Assembly: GCA_018268955.1 (NCBI GenBank)
Contig: JAFDVO010000039.1
Location: forward strand, 3,427 to 52,405
Length of the DNA: 48,979 nucleotides
Source of the DNA: Acidobacteriota bacterium
GTDB taxonomy: Bacteria > Acidobacteriota > Vicinamibacteria > Vicinamibacterales > CAVVIG01
Direction: 5' to 3'
Positions within the stretch are counted from its first letter, which is position 1; the number at the start of each line of letters is the position of its first letter. Position numbers and translations under genes: made by a program. The notes beneath the pieces were generated by a model. That model was not told the origin of the DNA. It searched no databases and was given only the letters and a program-made list of their open reading frames with translations. Positions 40,340 through 48,951 of the stretch are shown here, in pieces.

Positions 40340-41035
40340 CTAGCGTTTCAGCGTTCTTGCGTGACGACCGACCTGCTCCCATGTCGTGTCAGTCGGTAAT
40401 GGCGCCCACTTCTCGCGGCCGCTGTAGCAGGTAATCGGCTTGCGGTCCTCGTTCGCGGCGCGAAACGCGGTGTAGCGGGCGAGCAGACGGCGGTAGCGGG
40501 CGTCGGTCATCCCGAGCCGCTGGTGCGGGTAGTCGATCAGCATCTGCTCGACCTTCCACACGTTCTTCGTCGACAGTCGCCAGTCGTACCGCCCCATCTG
40601 CTCCGCGAGGTTCACGACGGCGAAGCCGAGCACCCGTCCCGTGTAGTCGACGTACGGGTCGACGTAGCTGGCGGCGAGCGCGCGCGCGCTGCGGAACACA
40701 GGCAGCCGGCCATTCAGCCCGGGATCGCGTGAGCGTGCAATGGAGCCCCATCGGCCCCGCTCGCGGTAGACGTAGATGACGTGGTCGAGCTTGTCGGCAG
40801 ACTCGAAGCTGATGACCTGCGGCGGGTAGCCGTGCGGCTCGAGCACGACGGCGGCAAAGAGCGCCGCTTCCAGACAGTGCGCCTGCCCGTGGCGGACGAC
40901 GCCCCGGAACCCACGCAGCGTCTCGCCGCCCTTCTCGTAATTGTAGGGAAGCCGATTCAGGTAGGCCTGGACCGCCAGCGGGGTCTTCAGCCGTGCGATC
41001 AGGCGCCGCTCGCGCGGCGTGAACTCAGTCGACAC
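40340..41035 (-). CDS. Transglutaminase-like (cysteine peptidase fold) protein
   Basis: The 231-residue cytosolic protein has the catalytic-type triad of the transglutaminase-like superfamily: Cys in HGQAHCLEAALFAAVV, His in LDHVIYVYRE and Asp in RSRDPGLNG. It could be a protease, amidase or deamidase. Its C-terminus (RHARTLKR) is encoded inside the inverted arm of the octamer array. It overlaps the CusF-SCO gene by 11 bp, so the two may be co-expressed. Confidence 0.75.
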   Translation of the reverse strand: MSTEFTPRERRLIARLKTPLAVQAYLNRLPYNYEKGGETLRGFRGVVRHGQAHCLEAALFAAVVLEPHGYPPQVISFESADKLDHVIYVYRERGRWGSIARSRDPGLNGRLPVFRSARALAASYVDPYVDYTGRVLGFAVVNLAEQMGRYDWRLSTKNVWKVEQMLIDYPHQRLGMTDARYRRLLARYTAFRAANEDRKPITCYSGREKWAPLPTDTTWEQVGRHARTLKR

Positions 41036-41903
41036 CCACCATCACGCGCAGGTCGGCGAGCACCTGCTCTGGGGTCCACTCGTTGCCCGGATAGACCTGG
41101 ACCAGGTTGCCCTGCCGATCGATCAGGGCGGTCCGGAGGTTGTGGGTGATGTCGCGCGGATCGTTCGTCGCACGAGAGATCGAGACGCCGAACCCCGCAG
41201 CCCATTTGTCGATCTCGTCGCGATCGCCTGTGACGAACGTCCAGAGCCGAGGGTCAGCGCCGAGCTTCTGCGCATGCTCCTTCAGGACCTTCGGCGTGTC
41301 GATCTGCGGGTCGAAGCTCACGCTCACCAGGTGCGCCTTGAGGAGGTTACCGTTCTCCTTCAGCTTCGCCTGCATCCTGGCGAAGTTCTGGTCCATGAGT
41401 GGACAGAAGTTCGGCATCGGGCAGCTGGTGTAGATGAACGTCACGACGACGGCGTCGCCGCGGAACGAGCTGAGCGACACCTTCTTGCCGTCCTGGTTCG
41501 TGAACTCCTGGTCCGGGACCGGAGCTCCGGTCTTGATCAGCTCGAATCCTGATGCCGCCGCGGGTGCGCTGCCACCATCGGCAACCGCGAGTGGCGCCTC
41601 ACCCACCTTCTTCACCTTCTCCAGGTACGCGCGCGTGGGCTCGACGATCAACGTGGCGGTGATCAGGTCGCCCGGCTTCAGCGGCTGGTACTCCTTCGCA
41701 TCCAGCACCGAATACGGCATCGTCATCGCCGACATGAAGCCGGGGATCTCTTCGTGGCGGATGATCGCCTCCTTGCGCTCCAGTTGCAGCGAGAGCACCT
41801 GGCCCTGAAGCGTGTACTCGCGATGGTCGGCGGAGCGGCTGTCGCGGCTGCACGCGGTCGCAAGCAGCGTCAGCGACAGGAGGAATGCCGTGAAAATGCG
41901 CAT
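41025..41903 (-). CDS. Lipoprotein fusing a CusF-like and a SCO1/SenC domain
   Basis: The 292-residue protein has a lipobox (LLATAC, Cys18), a CusF-like copper-binding domain (about 35-95, IIRHEEIPGFMSAMTMPY with His and Met), a linker, then a SCO domain (about 120-290). Its cysteine pair is spaced C-x5-C (YTSCPMPNFCP), whereas classic SCO has C-x3-C, and a later His lies in DITHNLRT. SCO proteins metallate cytochrome oxidase. The N-terminal CusF part could supply copper. It diverges from the DUF72 gene. Confidence 0.92.
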   Translation of the reverse strand: MRIFTAFLLSLTLLATACSRDSRSADHREYTLQGQVLSLQLERKEAIIRHEEIPGFMSAMTMPYSVLDAKEYQPLKPGDLITATLIVEPTRAYLEKVKKVGEAPLAVADGGSAPAAASGFELIKTGAPVPDQEFTNQDGKKVSLSSFRGDAVVVTFIYTSCPMPNFCPLMDQNFARMQAKLKENGNLLKAHLVSVSFDPQIDTPKVLKEHAQKLGADPRLWTFVTGDRDEIDKWAAGFGVSISRATNDPRDITHNLRTALIDRQGNLVQVYPGNEWTPEQVLADLRVMVGVD

Positions 41904-41927
41904 GGGCCTAGTTTACAGTTGGAGCCC

Positions 41928-42638
41928 ATGATCTGGGTCGGCACCTCCGGCTACAACTACCCTGAGTGGAAAGGGAGCTTCTACCCCGAGAACCTGCCCG
42001 CGGCGAAGATGCTGCCGTACTACGCCGCGCGGTTCCCGACGGTGGAGATCAACTACACCTTCTACCGGATGCCGAACGAGAAGCTCGTGTCCGGCTGGGC
42101 GGCACAGACCCCGGATCCGTACCGCCTCACGCTCAAGGCGCCACGCCGCATCACGCACGATCGTCGCTTGAAGGGGACCGCCGACGTGCTCACCGGCTTC
42201 TGCCGTGTCGCATCGTCTCTTGGCCCGAAGCTCGGGGCGCTGCTGTTCCAGTTGCCGCCGAACATGAAGAAGGACCTCGAGGTATTCGACGCGTTCCTCG
42301 CGGATCTTCCGCCACGCGTGTGCGGAGCGTTCGAGTTCCGCCACGCTTCGTGGTTCGATGATGAGGTGTTCGAGCGCCTGCAGGCGAGGAACCTGGCGCT
42401 CTGCGTGTCGGACAGCGAGAAGCTCTCCGCGCCCGTGAAGGTGACCGCCGACTACGCCTACTTCCGCCTCCGCGACGAGGGCTACACGCCCGATGACATC
42501 ACTCGCTGGGCCGATACCATCGCAGCGGAGACCTCAGCCTGCAGGGATGTCTTCGTGTACTTCAAGCACGAGGACGAAGGGAAAGGACCCGAGTTCGCGC
42601 ACATGCTCACCGAGCGACTGGCGCCGCTCGGACGTTAG
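41928..42638 (+). CDS. DUF72 family protein
   Basis: The 236-residue TIM-barrel-like DUF72 protein starts MIWVGTSGYNYPEWKGSFYPE and has the family pattern FPTVEINYTFYRMP and FEFRHASWFDDEV. The function is unknown. GGAG lies 3 bases before ATG 41928. Convergent with the YheT-like gene across a 3-bp gap and an inverted repeat. Confidence 0.92.
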   Translation: MIWVGTSGYNYPEWKGSFYPENLPAAKMLPYYAARFPTVEINYTFYRMPNEKLVSGWAAQTPDPYRLTLKAPRRITHDRRLKGTADVLTGFCRVASSLGPKLGALLFQLPPNMKKDLEVFDAFLADLPPRVCGAFEFRHASWFDDEVFERLQARNLALCVSDSEKLSAPVKVTADYAYFRLRDEGYTPDDITRWADTIAAETSACRDVFVYFKHEDEGKGPEFAHMLTERLAPLGR

Positions 42639-42640
42639 GC

Positions 42641-42708
42641 GTCAGACGTTGGACGTGAGAACAGGACGTCCGGAATGCGTTTCTGACGTCTCACGTCTTG
42701 CGTCTGAC
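42641..42708. repeat. Inverted octamer arms at a convergent end
   Basis: The left arm 42641-42660 and the right arm 42689-42708 (reverse complement) share 17 of 20 positions, with unit GTCAGACG. The right arm lies inside the C-terminal coding end of the YheT-like gene (residues SDARRETSE). Confidence 0.75.
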
Positions 42709-43700
42709 TTCCTCCGGTGCTGTTCCTCCGCGAACCGGACGATTTGCGCTTCCGCCCAGTAACCGTCCGACCCGTGTGACGGCTGCCCAATGTAGCCGCA
42801 ATGGCCGCCGTACTTCGTGATGCGCAGGTCGATGAACCGGTTGGCCTTCAGGATCGGATTGCGGAACGGCTCTGCCGGGACGAACGGATCATCTTCAGCC
42901 GTGACGATGAGCGCTGGGACACGGATGCGATCCGCGACGCGCATCGCGCTGCAGCGATAGTAGTAGTCCTCAGCGTCCGCGAACCCGAAGTGCGGCGCGG
43001 TGAAGACGTTGTCGAACTCACGCACCGTCTTGATCTGCTTGAGCTTCGTGAGGTCGAAGAGCCCCGGCCAGTGGTGCTCTTTCCGCTCCATCCGCTTCTT
43101 CAGCTCGCGTACGAAGTTCCACTCGTACATGAAGTTCTGCCGGCGCTCCAGGGCACGCGTGCACTCGCCGATTTCGATGATCGGTGAGATGGCCGCGACG
43201 CCGGTCAACGCTGTTGGCGGTGCCTCTCCGTATTCGCCAGCGAGCTTCAGCGCCAGGTTCCCGCCGAGCGAGTAGCCGGCGACGACGATGGAGGTGATGC
43301 CATCGACGGTCGCGAGCTCATGGATGACGTGGCGGGCGTCTTCGGTCAGGCCTGAGTGGAAGAGCCCGGCCGACAGGTGCTCGGTGTTGCCGCAGTTGCG
43401 CTGGTTGAGGCGGACGACGTTCATCCCACGCGCCCACGCCTTGTCGGCGATGCCGCGCATGTAGTGCGAGTGGCTGGAGCCATTGAGGCCGTGCAGCGCA
43501 AGGATCGTCGGCCGGACGGCCCCATCGCGCTGCCAGTGGCAGTGTGCCACGACGCGTGTGCGCGGGCCGATCTCGAACGTGCGCTCGACCGGTGGGGGAA
43601 GGTTCGGGAACTTCCGCGGGTTGCCCCAGCCGAAGAGCGTCATCCGATGCCCGCCACGCAGCGCGGGCCGCGGAACAAACTCGTCCATCGCCTCGATCAT
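42642..43700 (-). CDS. Alpha/beta hydrolase, YheT/UPF0017 family
   Basis: The 352-residue hydrolase has the nucleophile elbow GYSLGGNL, an oxyanion region [13 protein letters not shown], and catalytic Asp and His near AEDDPFVP and YGGHCGYIG. YheT-like proteins are esterases or lipases of unknown substrate. ATG 43700 (MIEAMDEF) and ATG 43688 are both possible; neither has a strong ribosome site. The C-terminal tail (about the last 22 residues) is encoded by the inverted octamer element, so its sequence is probably not conserved. Divergent from the symporter gene. Confidence 0.88.
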   Translation of the reverse strand: MIEAMDEFVPRPALRGGHRMTLFGWGNPRKFPNLPPPVERTFEIGPRTRVVAHCHWQRDGAVRPTILALHGLNGSSHSHYMRGIADKAWARGMNVVRLNQRNCGNTEHLSAGLFHSGLTEDARHVIHELATVDGITSIVVAGYSLGGNLALKLAGEYGEAPPTALTGVAAISPIIEIGECTRALERRQNFMYEWNFVRELKKRMERKEHHWPGLFDLTKLKQIKTVREFDNVFTAPHFGFADAEDYYYRCSAMRVADRIRVPALIVTAEDDPFVPAEPFRNPILKANRFIDLRITKYGGHCGYIGQPSHGSDGYWAEAQIVRFAEEQHRRKSDARRETSETHSGRPVLTSNV

Positions 43701-43718
43701 ACCGCTATCATTCTGCGC

Positions 43719-45020
43719 ATGCCGAAGCGGCCGCTCTACACGAACCTCTATTTCCAGGTGCTCGTCGCCATCGCCATCGGCGTGGTGCTCGGCGTCGTTG
43801 CCCCGGAGCGGGCCGCCGCGATGAAGCCGCTCGGCGACGGATTCATCAAGCTCGTGAAGATGATGATCGCGCCAATCGTCTTCACCACGGTCGTCGCCGG
43901 CATCGCGCACATGGGGGAGATGAAGGACGTCGGGCGGATCGGCCTGCGCGCGCTTCTGTACTTCGAGGCGGTCTCGACGCTCGCGCTCATCATCGGCCTC
44001 GTCGTCGTGCGCACACTAGAGCCCGGAGCCGGGGTCGGGTTCAATCCGGCTACGGCCGACGTGAACGCGGTGAAGGCGTACACCACCGCATCCGAACATC
44101 TGAGCACGGTCGACTTCATCCTCAACATCATCCCGGACACGATCGTCGGCGGGTTCGCCCGCGGCGAGGTGCTGCAGGTCCTGCTGTTCTCGGTCCTGTT
44201 CGGGCTCGCGTTGCTGAGGCTCGGCAGCCGCGTCCACCGACTGGTCGAGATCATCGAGATGCTCTCGGCCGCGCTGTTCGACGTGGTCGCACTCATCATG
44301 CGCTTCGCGCCCATCGGGGCGTTCGGCGCGATGGCGTTCACCGTCGGTCGTTACGGGCTCGGTTCGCTGCTGGCTCTCGGCAAGCTGATGGCCAGCGTGT
44401 ACCTGACGTGTGTCTTCTTCGTGTTCGTCGTGCTCGGCGCGATCGCTCGTGCGACCGGCTTCAGCATCGTGCGCTTCCTGAAGTACATCGGCGAAGAGAT
44501 CCTGATCGTGCTCGGCACATCGTCATCCGAGTCGGCCCTCCCGCGCCTGATGGCGAAGATGGAACACCTCGGGTGCGCGAAGCCGGTGGTCGGCCTTGTG
44601 GTCCCGACCGGCTACTCGTTCAACCTCGACGGCACCTCGATCTACATGACCATGGCGGCGATCTTCGTCGCGCAGGCCAGCGGCGTGCACCTCACCCTTG
44701 CGCAGGAACTCGGCATCCTTGGCGTGCTGCTGCTCACATCAAAGGGCGCTGCCGCCGTCACCGGGAGCGGCTTCGTGACGCTCGCCGCGACGCTCGCGGC
44801 CTTTCCGGCTATCCCGGTCGCCGGCTTGACGCTGCTGCTCGGCGTGGACCGCTTCATGTCCGAAGCGCGGGCCATCACCAACCTGATCGGCAACGCCGTG
44901 GCGACGATGGTGGTGGCGAAGTGGGACGGGGCGCTGGACCTCGAGCGTGCCAACGCGATCCTCAACGGCGAGCAGCCGGCCGCCATGCCGGTCGACGCGA
45001 CCATCGCTGCAGCAGAGTGA
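43719..45020 (+). CDS. Dicarboxylate/amino acid:cation symporter (DAACS family)
   Basis: The 433-residue transporter is of the GltP/DctA fold, with eight helices and two hairpins. Signature motifs are [12 protein letters not shown] and [22 protein letters not shown], the N-x(n)-G-T region that coordinates substrate and sodium or protons. Substrate (C4-dicarboxylate, glutamate or aspartate) is not resolved. ATG 43719. The amidase gene follows. Confidence 0.94.
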   Translation: MPKRPLYTNLYFQVLVAIAIGVVLGVVAPERAAAMKPLGDGFIKLVKMMIAPIVFTTVVAGIAHMGEMKDVGRIGLRALLYFEAVSTLALIIGLVVVRTLEPGAGVGFNPATADVNAVKAYTTASEHLSTVDFILNIIPDTIVGGFARGEVLQVLLFSVLFGLALLRLGSRVHRLVEIIEMLSAALFDVVALIMRFAPIGAFGAMAFTVGRYGLGSLLALGKLMASVYLTCVFFVFVVLGAIARATGFSIVRFLKYIGEEILIVLGTSSSESALPRLMAKMEHLGCAKPVVGLVVPTGYSFNLDGTSIYMTMAAIFVAQASGVHLTLAQELGILGVLLLTSKGAAAVTGSGFVTLAATLAAFPAIPVAGLTLLLGVDRFMSEARAITNLIGNAVATMVVAKWDGALDLERANAILNGEQPAAMPVDATIAAAE

Positions 45021-45063
45021 CGCCCTCGCGCGACGCCCGATTGCCCTGAGCCCATTCTCCGAA

Positions 45064-45093
45064 AATCAGCATTCGGGAATCAGCGATCAGCAC
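45064..45093. repeat. Short array (AATCAGCN) before the amidase start
   Basis: AATCAGCA, TTCGGG, AATCAGCG, ATCAGCAC in the gap between the symporter and amidase genes, ending at the TTG start. Confidence 0.6.
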
Positions 45094-46524
45094 TTGCCAG
45101 AGCCTCTCTTCGACATCTGCTTCACTCCTGCTCGAACGCTTGCGCGGATGATCCGCAGGCGCGAGGTGTCGGCGCGCGAGGTGATGGCCGTATTCCTTGC
45201 GCAGATCGCCCGCTTGAACCCATCGCTCAATGCGATCGTTGCGAAGCTGCCGGACGAGCGGTGCCTCGAACTGGCCGACGCGGCAGACCGGGAGCTGGCG
45301 TCGGGACGGACCGTCGGGCCGCTGCACGGGTTGCCGATCGCCTTCAAGGATGCCGAGCCGGCGGCGGGACTCATGTGGACCAACGGCTCGCCAATCTTCA
45401 AGGACCGCGTGGCCACCGACGATTCGGTGCTGGTCGAGCGTCTGCGGCGGGCCGGTGTGCTGCCCATCGGCAAGACGAACATCTCGGAGTTCACGATGGG
45501 GTCGCAGACGTACAACAGGGTGTACGGCACGACCCGCAACCCGTGGGATCTGACGAAGACCGCGGGTGGTTCCAGCGGTGGAGCGGCGGCAGCCGTTGCC
45601 GCGGGCATGCTCCCGCTTGCGGACGGCAGCGACCTTGGTGGCTCGCTCAGGAACCCCGCGAGCTTCAATAACCTGGTGGCGTTGCGCCCCTCGGTCGGGC
45701 TCGTCCCGAACGCGCCGGTGGCGTTCCCGCTGATCGAGTTCCTCGCAAAGGGGATCCTCGCCAGGAGTGTGGACGACCTTGCGTTCGGGCTCACTGTCGT
45801 CGCTGGCGAGAATGCGCGTGACCCGCGCACCTGGCCATCTGCCGCAGACCTGTTCAGCGTGCCGTTCGCGCGTCAGGTGAAGGGCCTGCGGATCGCCTGG
45901 TGCCCGGACCTTGGCGGTCTGCCGCTGGATCGCCGGGTGAAAGCCGTCCTCGACACGCAACGACACACCTTCGAGTCGCTCGGCTGCATCGTCGAGGACG
46001 CCGCCCCGGCCTTGCGAGCGGCAGACGAGGTGTTCGTGACACTGCGCGCGTGGATGTCCGCGCAGACGCTCGGGCCGTTGCTCCAGCAGCATCGCTCGGA
46101 GATGAAGCCGGAGGCCATCTGGCAAATCGAGATCGGGCAGCGCATCACGGCCGAGGAGGTCGGTCGAGCGATGCGGGAGCACGCGAGCCTGCTGGAGCGG
46201 ATGCGCCGGTTCTTCGAGCGGAACCAGTTCTTCGTGTGCGCGACGAGCCAGGTGCCACCGTTCGAGGCGGACCTCACGTGGCCGCGTGACGTGGACGGCG
46301 TCCCGATGGAGCACTACATCGCGTGGATGCGCTCGGCCTACTGGGTCAGCGTGACGCTCGGGCCGGCGATCTCGGTGCCAGCGGGCTTCACGGAGGATGG
46401 CCTTCCGGTCGGCGTGCAGATCGTCGGTCCCTCTCGGGCCGATCGCGCAGTGCTCCAGCTCGCGTCGGCCTTCGAGGCGGCGACGGGGTTGGGCGCACGG
46501 CGTGCTCCTCTTGCGGCACGCTGA
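45094..46524 (+). CDS. Amidase, amidase-signature family
   Basis: The 476-residue amidase has the Ser-cisSer-Lys triad: Lys in PIAFKDAEP, cis-Ser in AGGSSGGAAAA and nucleophile Ser in GSDLGGSLRNPAS. Family members hydrolyse amides of many kinds, so the substrate is open. The conserved N-terminus (TPARTLARMIRRREVSARE) needs a start at or before 45094; TTG 45094 is the only candidate, with no strong ribosome site. ATG 45148 would remove part of it. Confidence 0.92.
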   Translation: MPEPLFDICFTPARTLARMIRRREVSAREVMAVFLAQIARLNPSLNAIVAKLPDERCLELADAADRELASGRTVGPLHGLPIAFKDAEPAAGLMWTNGSPIFKDRVATDDSVLVERLRRAGVLPIGKTNISEFTMGSQTYNRVYGTTRNPWDLTKTAGGSSGGAAAAVAAGMLPLADGSDLGGSLRNPASFNNLVALRPSVGLVPNAPVAFPLIEFLAKGILARSVDDLAFGLTVVAGENARDPRTWPSAADLFSVPFARQVKGLRIAWCPDLGGLPLDRRVKAVLDTQRHTFESLGCIVEDAAPALRAADEVFVTLRAWMSAQTLGPLLQQHRSEMKPEAIWQIEIGQRITAEEVGRAMREHASLLERMRRFFERNQFFVCATSQVPPFEADLTWPRDVDGVPMEHYIAWMRSAYWVSVTLGPAISVPAGFTEDGLPVGVQIVGPSRADRAVLQLASAFEAATGLGARRAPLAAR

Positions 46525-46648
46525 AGCATGCCGCAAGACTGACCGGGGGCGATCGTCGCGGCTTTATCGGTCGGGGCCGGTGCAATGGCACTCGTGGCAA
46601 GCGGCCTTTGGCCCGCGTGTTCACGAAGCCTGCGCTACGATCGACGGC

Positions 46649-47068
46649 ATGACCGTCGACGCCGCGCCAGACCCGAACCAGCCCGCCCTGATCCGTCACA
46701 TCATCCCGGTGGTCGTCGGTGTGTTGATCACGGGGATGCTGACGATCGTCACTACCAATTGGTTCAGCGTGCGCGGCCTCTTGCCGGCACCAGGGGCACC
46801 GGCGACGACCGGCGTGTTGCTGCTGTCGATCGCCTATCGGGGACTCTTCGTGGTTGTGGGCTCGCACATGGCCGCGCGCCTCGCGCCGGCAGGGCAACCG
46901 CGGATCCGCTACGCGATCGCCGCAGGTGTGCTGGTACTCGCGGTGAACGTCGTCGCAGCACTGGCCGAGCGCGACGCGGCGCCGCTGTGGTTCCTGATCG
47001 CGAACATCGCGCTGCCGGTCCCGTGCGCGATCATCGGCGGCGGCACGGCCGCCCGCAGGGGACGTTAG
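46649..47068 (+). CDS. Small four-helix membrane protein, unknown
   Basis: The 139-residue protein has four predicted helices: VVVGVLITGMLTIVTTNW, TGVLLLSIAYRGLFVVV, IRYAIAAGVLVLAVNVVAAL, FLIANIALPVPCAIIGGG. The ATG at 46649 matches the start of the first soluble residues (MTVDAAPDPNQPALIRH). No family is recognised. The gene ends at a repeat element shared with the GGT gene end. Confidence 0.65.
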   Translation: MTVDAAPDPNQPALIRHIIPVVVGVLITGMLTIVTTNWFSVRGLLPAPGAPATTGVLLLSIAYRGLFVVVGSHMAARLAPAGQPRIRYAIAAGVLVLAVNVVAALAERDAAPLWFLIANIALPVPCAIIGGGTAARRGR

Positions 47069-47186
47069 ACTTTAGAAGTTAGACGTCAGAAGTTAGAAGT
47101 TCTGAGGCTCGCCAGACATATGGGGGACGCCGAGCCCTGAGTATAAGTTCTGACTTCTAACTTCTGACTTCTCACTTCGGAACGTC
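47061..47186. repeat. Long inverted repeat filling a convergent gap
   Basis: Starts GACGTT and ends AACGTC. Internal arms of octamers, AGACGTCAGAAGTTAGAAGT (47081-47100) and its near-complement in CTTCTAACTTCTGACTTCT (47154-47172), could pair along about 40 bases. It fills the whole gap between the end of the membrane-protein gene and the end of the gamma-glutamyltransferase gene and covers both stop codons. Confidence 0.75.
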
Positions 47187-48873
47187 AGTATCCGACCGCT
47201 TTCCCCGCGGCGGACCGTCCGTCGGATCCCCCCTGCAGCCAGCCGCCGTCACTCACGATCGCCGCCGTCTGCGCGAGGACGACGCCCGGGTTGTAGTCGA
47301 CGTCGTAGCCGCGGGACTTCAGGATGTCCACCGTGTCCGGCGAGATGCCGCGTTCGAGGGACAGGCGATCCGGCAGCCACTGATGATGCACGCGTGGCCA
47401 GTCGATCGCGTCCTGCACGTTCATCCCGAAGTCCACGACATTGAGGATCACCTGGAGAACGGCGGTCGGGATGCGCGAGCCGCCGGGCGCGCCAACCGTC
47501 ATGAACAGCTTGCCGTCCTTCACGAGGATCGTCGGCGACATCGACGAGAGCGGTCGCTTGCCCGGGGCGATTGCGTTCCGCTCGCCCTGCACGAGGCCGA
47601 ACATGTTCGGCGTTCCGGGCTTCGCGGAGAAGTCGTCCATCTCGTTGTTCAGCAGGAACCCGAGGCCGGGGACAGTGATGCCGTTGCCGTATCCGCCGTT
47701 CAGCGTGTAGGTCACGGCGACCGCATTACCCTCCGCGTCGACGACCGAGTAGTGGGTCGTCTCCATCTTCTCGGTGCCGTTCGGCTGACCGGGCTTCACC
47801 TGGGCGCTCGGCGTCGCCTTCACCGGATCGATGGTGGAGCGCAGTTTCGTCAGGTACGCCTTGTCGAGCAGCCCCTCGATGGGGTTCTTCACGAAGTCCG
47901 GATCGCCGAGGTACTCGTTGCGGTCGGCATACGCACGGCGCATCGCTTCGGCCATGTAGTGGATGGCTGACGCCGAGCCTGGTCCGCCCTTTTCGTATCC
48001 GGTGCCCTCGAGGATGCCGAGCATCTCGAGGATCGCCGTGCCGCCGGAACTCGACGGTGGTGCCGTGATGACGGTGTAGTTCTTGTACGTGCCCTGCAGC
48101 GGCGTCCGCTCGATCGCCTTGTAGTTCTTCAGGTCCGCAGCCGTGATGAGCCCACCGTGCTTCGCCATCTCCTCCGCGAAGCGCGTCGCCGTCTCGCCTT
48201 CGTAGAACTCGTTCGGACCGTGCGTCGCCATGCGCTGGAGCGTGCGGCCGAGGTCTGCCTGCACGAGCGTGTCGCCGACGTCGAAGAACCGCCCGCCGCG
48301 CTGGAAGATGCGGTGCGACTCGGGATCGGCGGCGAGGCCGCGGGAGCCCTTGAGCCCTTCAGCCAGCGCATACGACACCGGGTAGCCCTTCGTGGCGAGT
48401 TCGATGGCGGGTGCCAGGTTCTCCGCCCACGTCTTCCGGCCGTACTTGCTCACCGCAATCTCGAAGCCGCGTACCGTTCCAGGCACGCCGCTCGAACGCC
48501 ATCCTTCGATGCTGTCGCGTGTCGGGTTCCCCTGCGCATCCAGGTACATGTTGCGGGTCGCCTTCTCGGGCGCGCGTTCGCGGAAGTCGATGAACGTCGT
48601 CCGGCCATCCGCGAGGCGGATCAGCATGTAGCCACCGCCACCGATGTTGCCCGCGAACGGATGCGTGACCGCCAGCGCGAAGCCGACCGCCACGGCCGCG
48701 TCGACAGCGTTCCCGCCCTTCTGGAGCACGCTCACGCCGACGTCTGCCGCGATGGATTCCATGGCGACGACCATCCCGTGACGGGCTCGGACCGGTTGTC
48801 GCGTCGCCTGCACGGGCGCGACGGCCGGCATGACAAGCGCGAGGCACAGCACAAGCGGAAGGATTCTGCGCAT
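47185..48873 (-). CDS. ggt: Gamma-glutamyltransferase
   Basis: The 562-residue enzyme, from ATG 48873, has a signal peptide (about 1-22), an N-terminal large-subunit region beginning HGMVVAMESIAADVG, and the autoprocessing site with nucleophile Thr in EKMETTHYSVVDAEGN. The small subunit follows with SSMSPTILVKDGKL and GGSRIPTAVLQVI. It acts on glutathione or other gamma-glutamyl compounds in the periplasm. A longer GTG start at 48897 would add 8 residues and spoil the signal peptide. Confidence 0.94.
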   Translation of the reverse strand: MRRILPLVLCLALVMPAVAPVQATRQPVRARHGMVVAMESIAADVGVSVLQKGGNAVDAAVAVGFALAVTHPFAGNIGGGGYMLIRLADGRTTFIDFRERAPEKATRNMYLDAQGNPTRDSIEGWRSSGVPGTVRGFEIAVSKYGRKTWAENLAPAIELATKGYPVSYALAEGLKGSRGLAADPESHRIFQRGGRFFDVGDTLVQADLGRTLQRMATHGPNEFYEGETATRFAEEMAKHGGLITAADLKNYKAIERTPLQGTYKNYTVITAPPSSSGGTAILEMLGILEGTGYEKGGPGSASAIHYMAEAMRRAYADRNEYLGDPDFVKNPIEGLLDKAYLTKLRSTIDPVKATPSAQVKPGQPNGTEKMETTHYSVVDAEGNAVAVTYTLNGGYGNGITVPGLGFLLNNEMDDFSAKPGTPNMFGLVQGERNAIAPGKRPLSSMSPTILVKDGKLFMTVGAPGGSRIPTAVLQVILNVVDFGMNVQDAIDWPRVHHQWLPDRLSLERGISPDTVDILKSRGYDVDYNPGVVLAQTAAIVSDGGWLQGGSDGRSAAGKAVGY

Positions 48874-48900
48874 GAGGGGGATTCTACTGGAGGTCACGGG

Positions 48901-48951
48901 TAGAGGTTGGCGGTTAGAGGTTGGAGGTTGGAGGTTGGAGGTTGGAGGGTG
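48901..48951. repeat. 7-bp tandem array (GGAGGTT)
   Basis: Units of GGAGGTT run from the upstream side of the ggt gene to the window end, five of them in tandem plus degenerate flanks. Nothing else is seen in 48874-48979. Confidence 0.8.
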
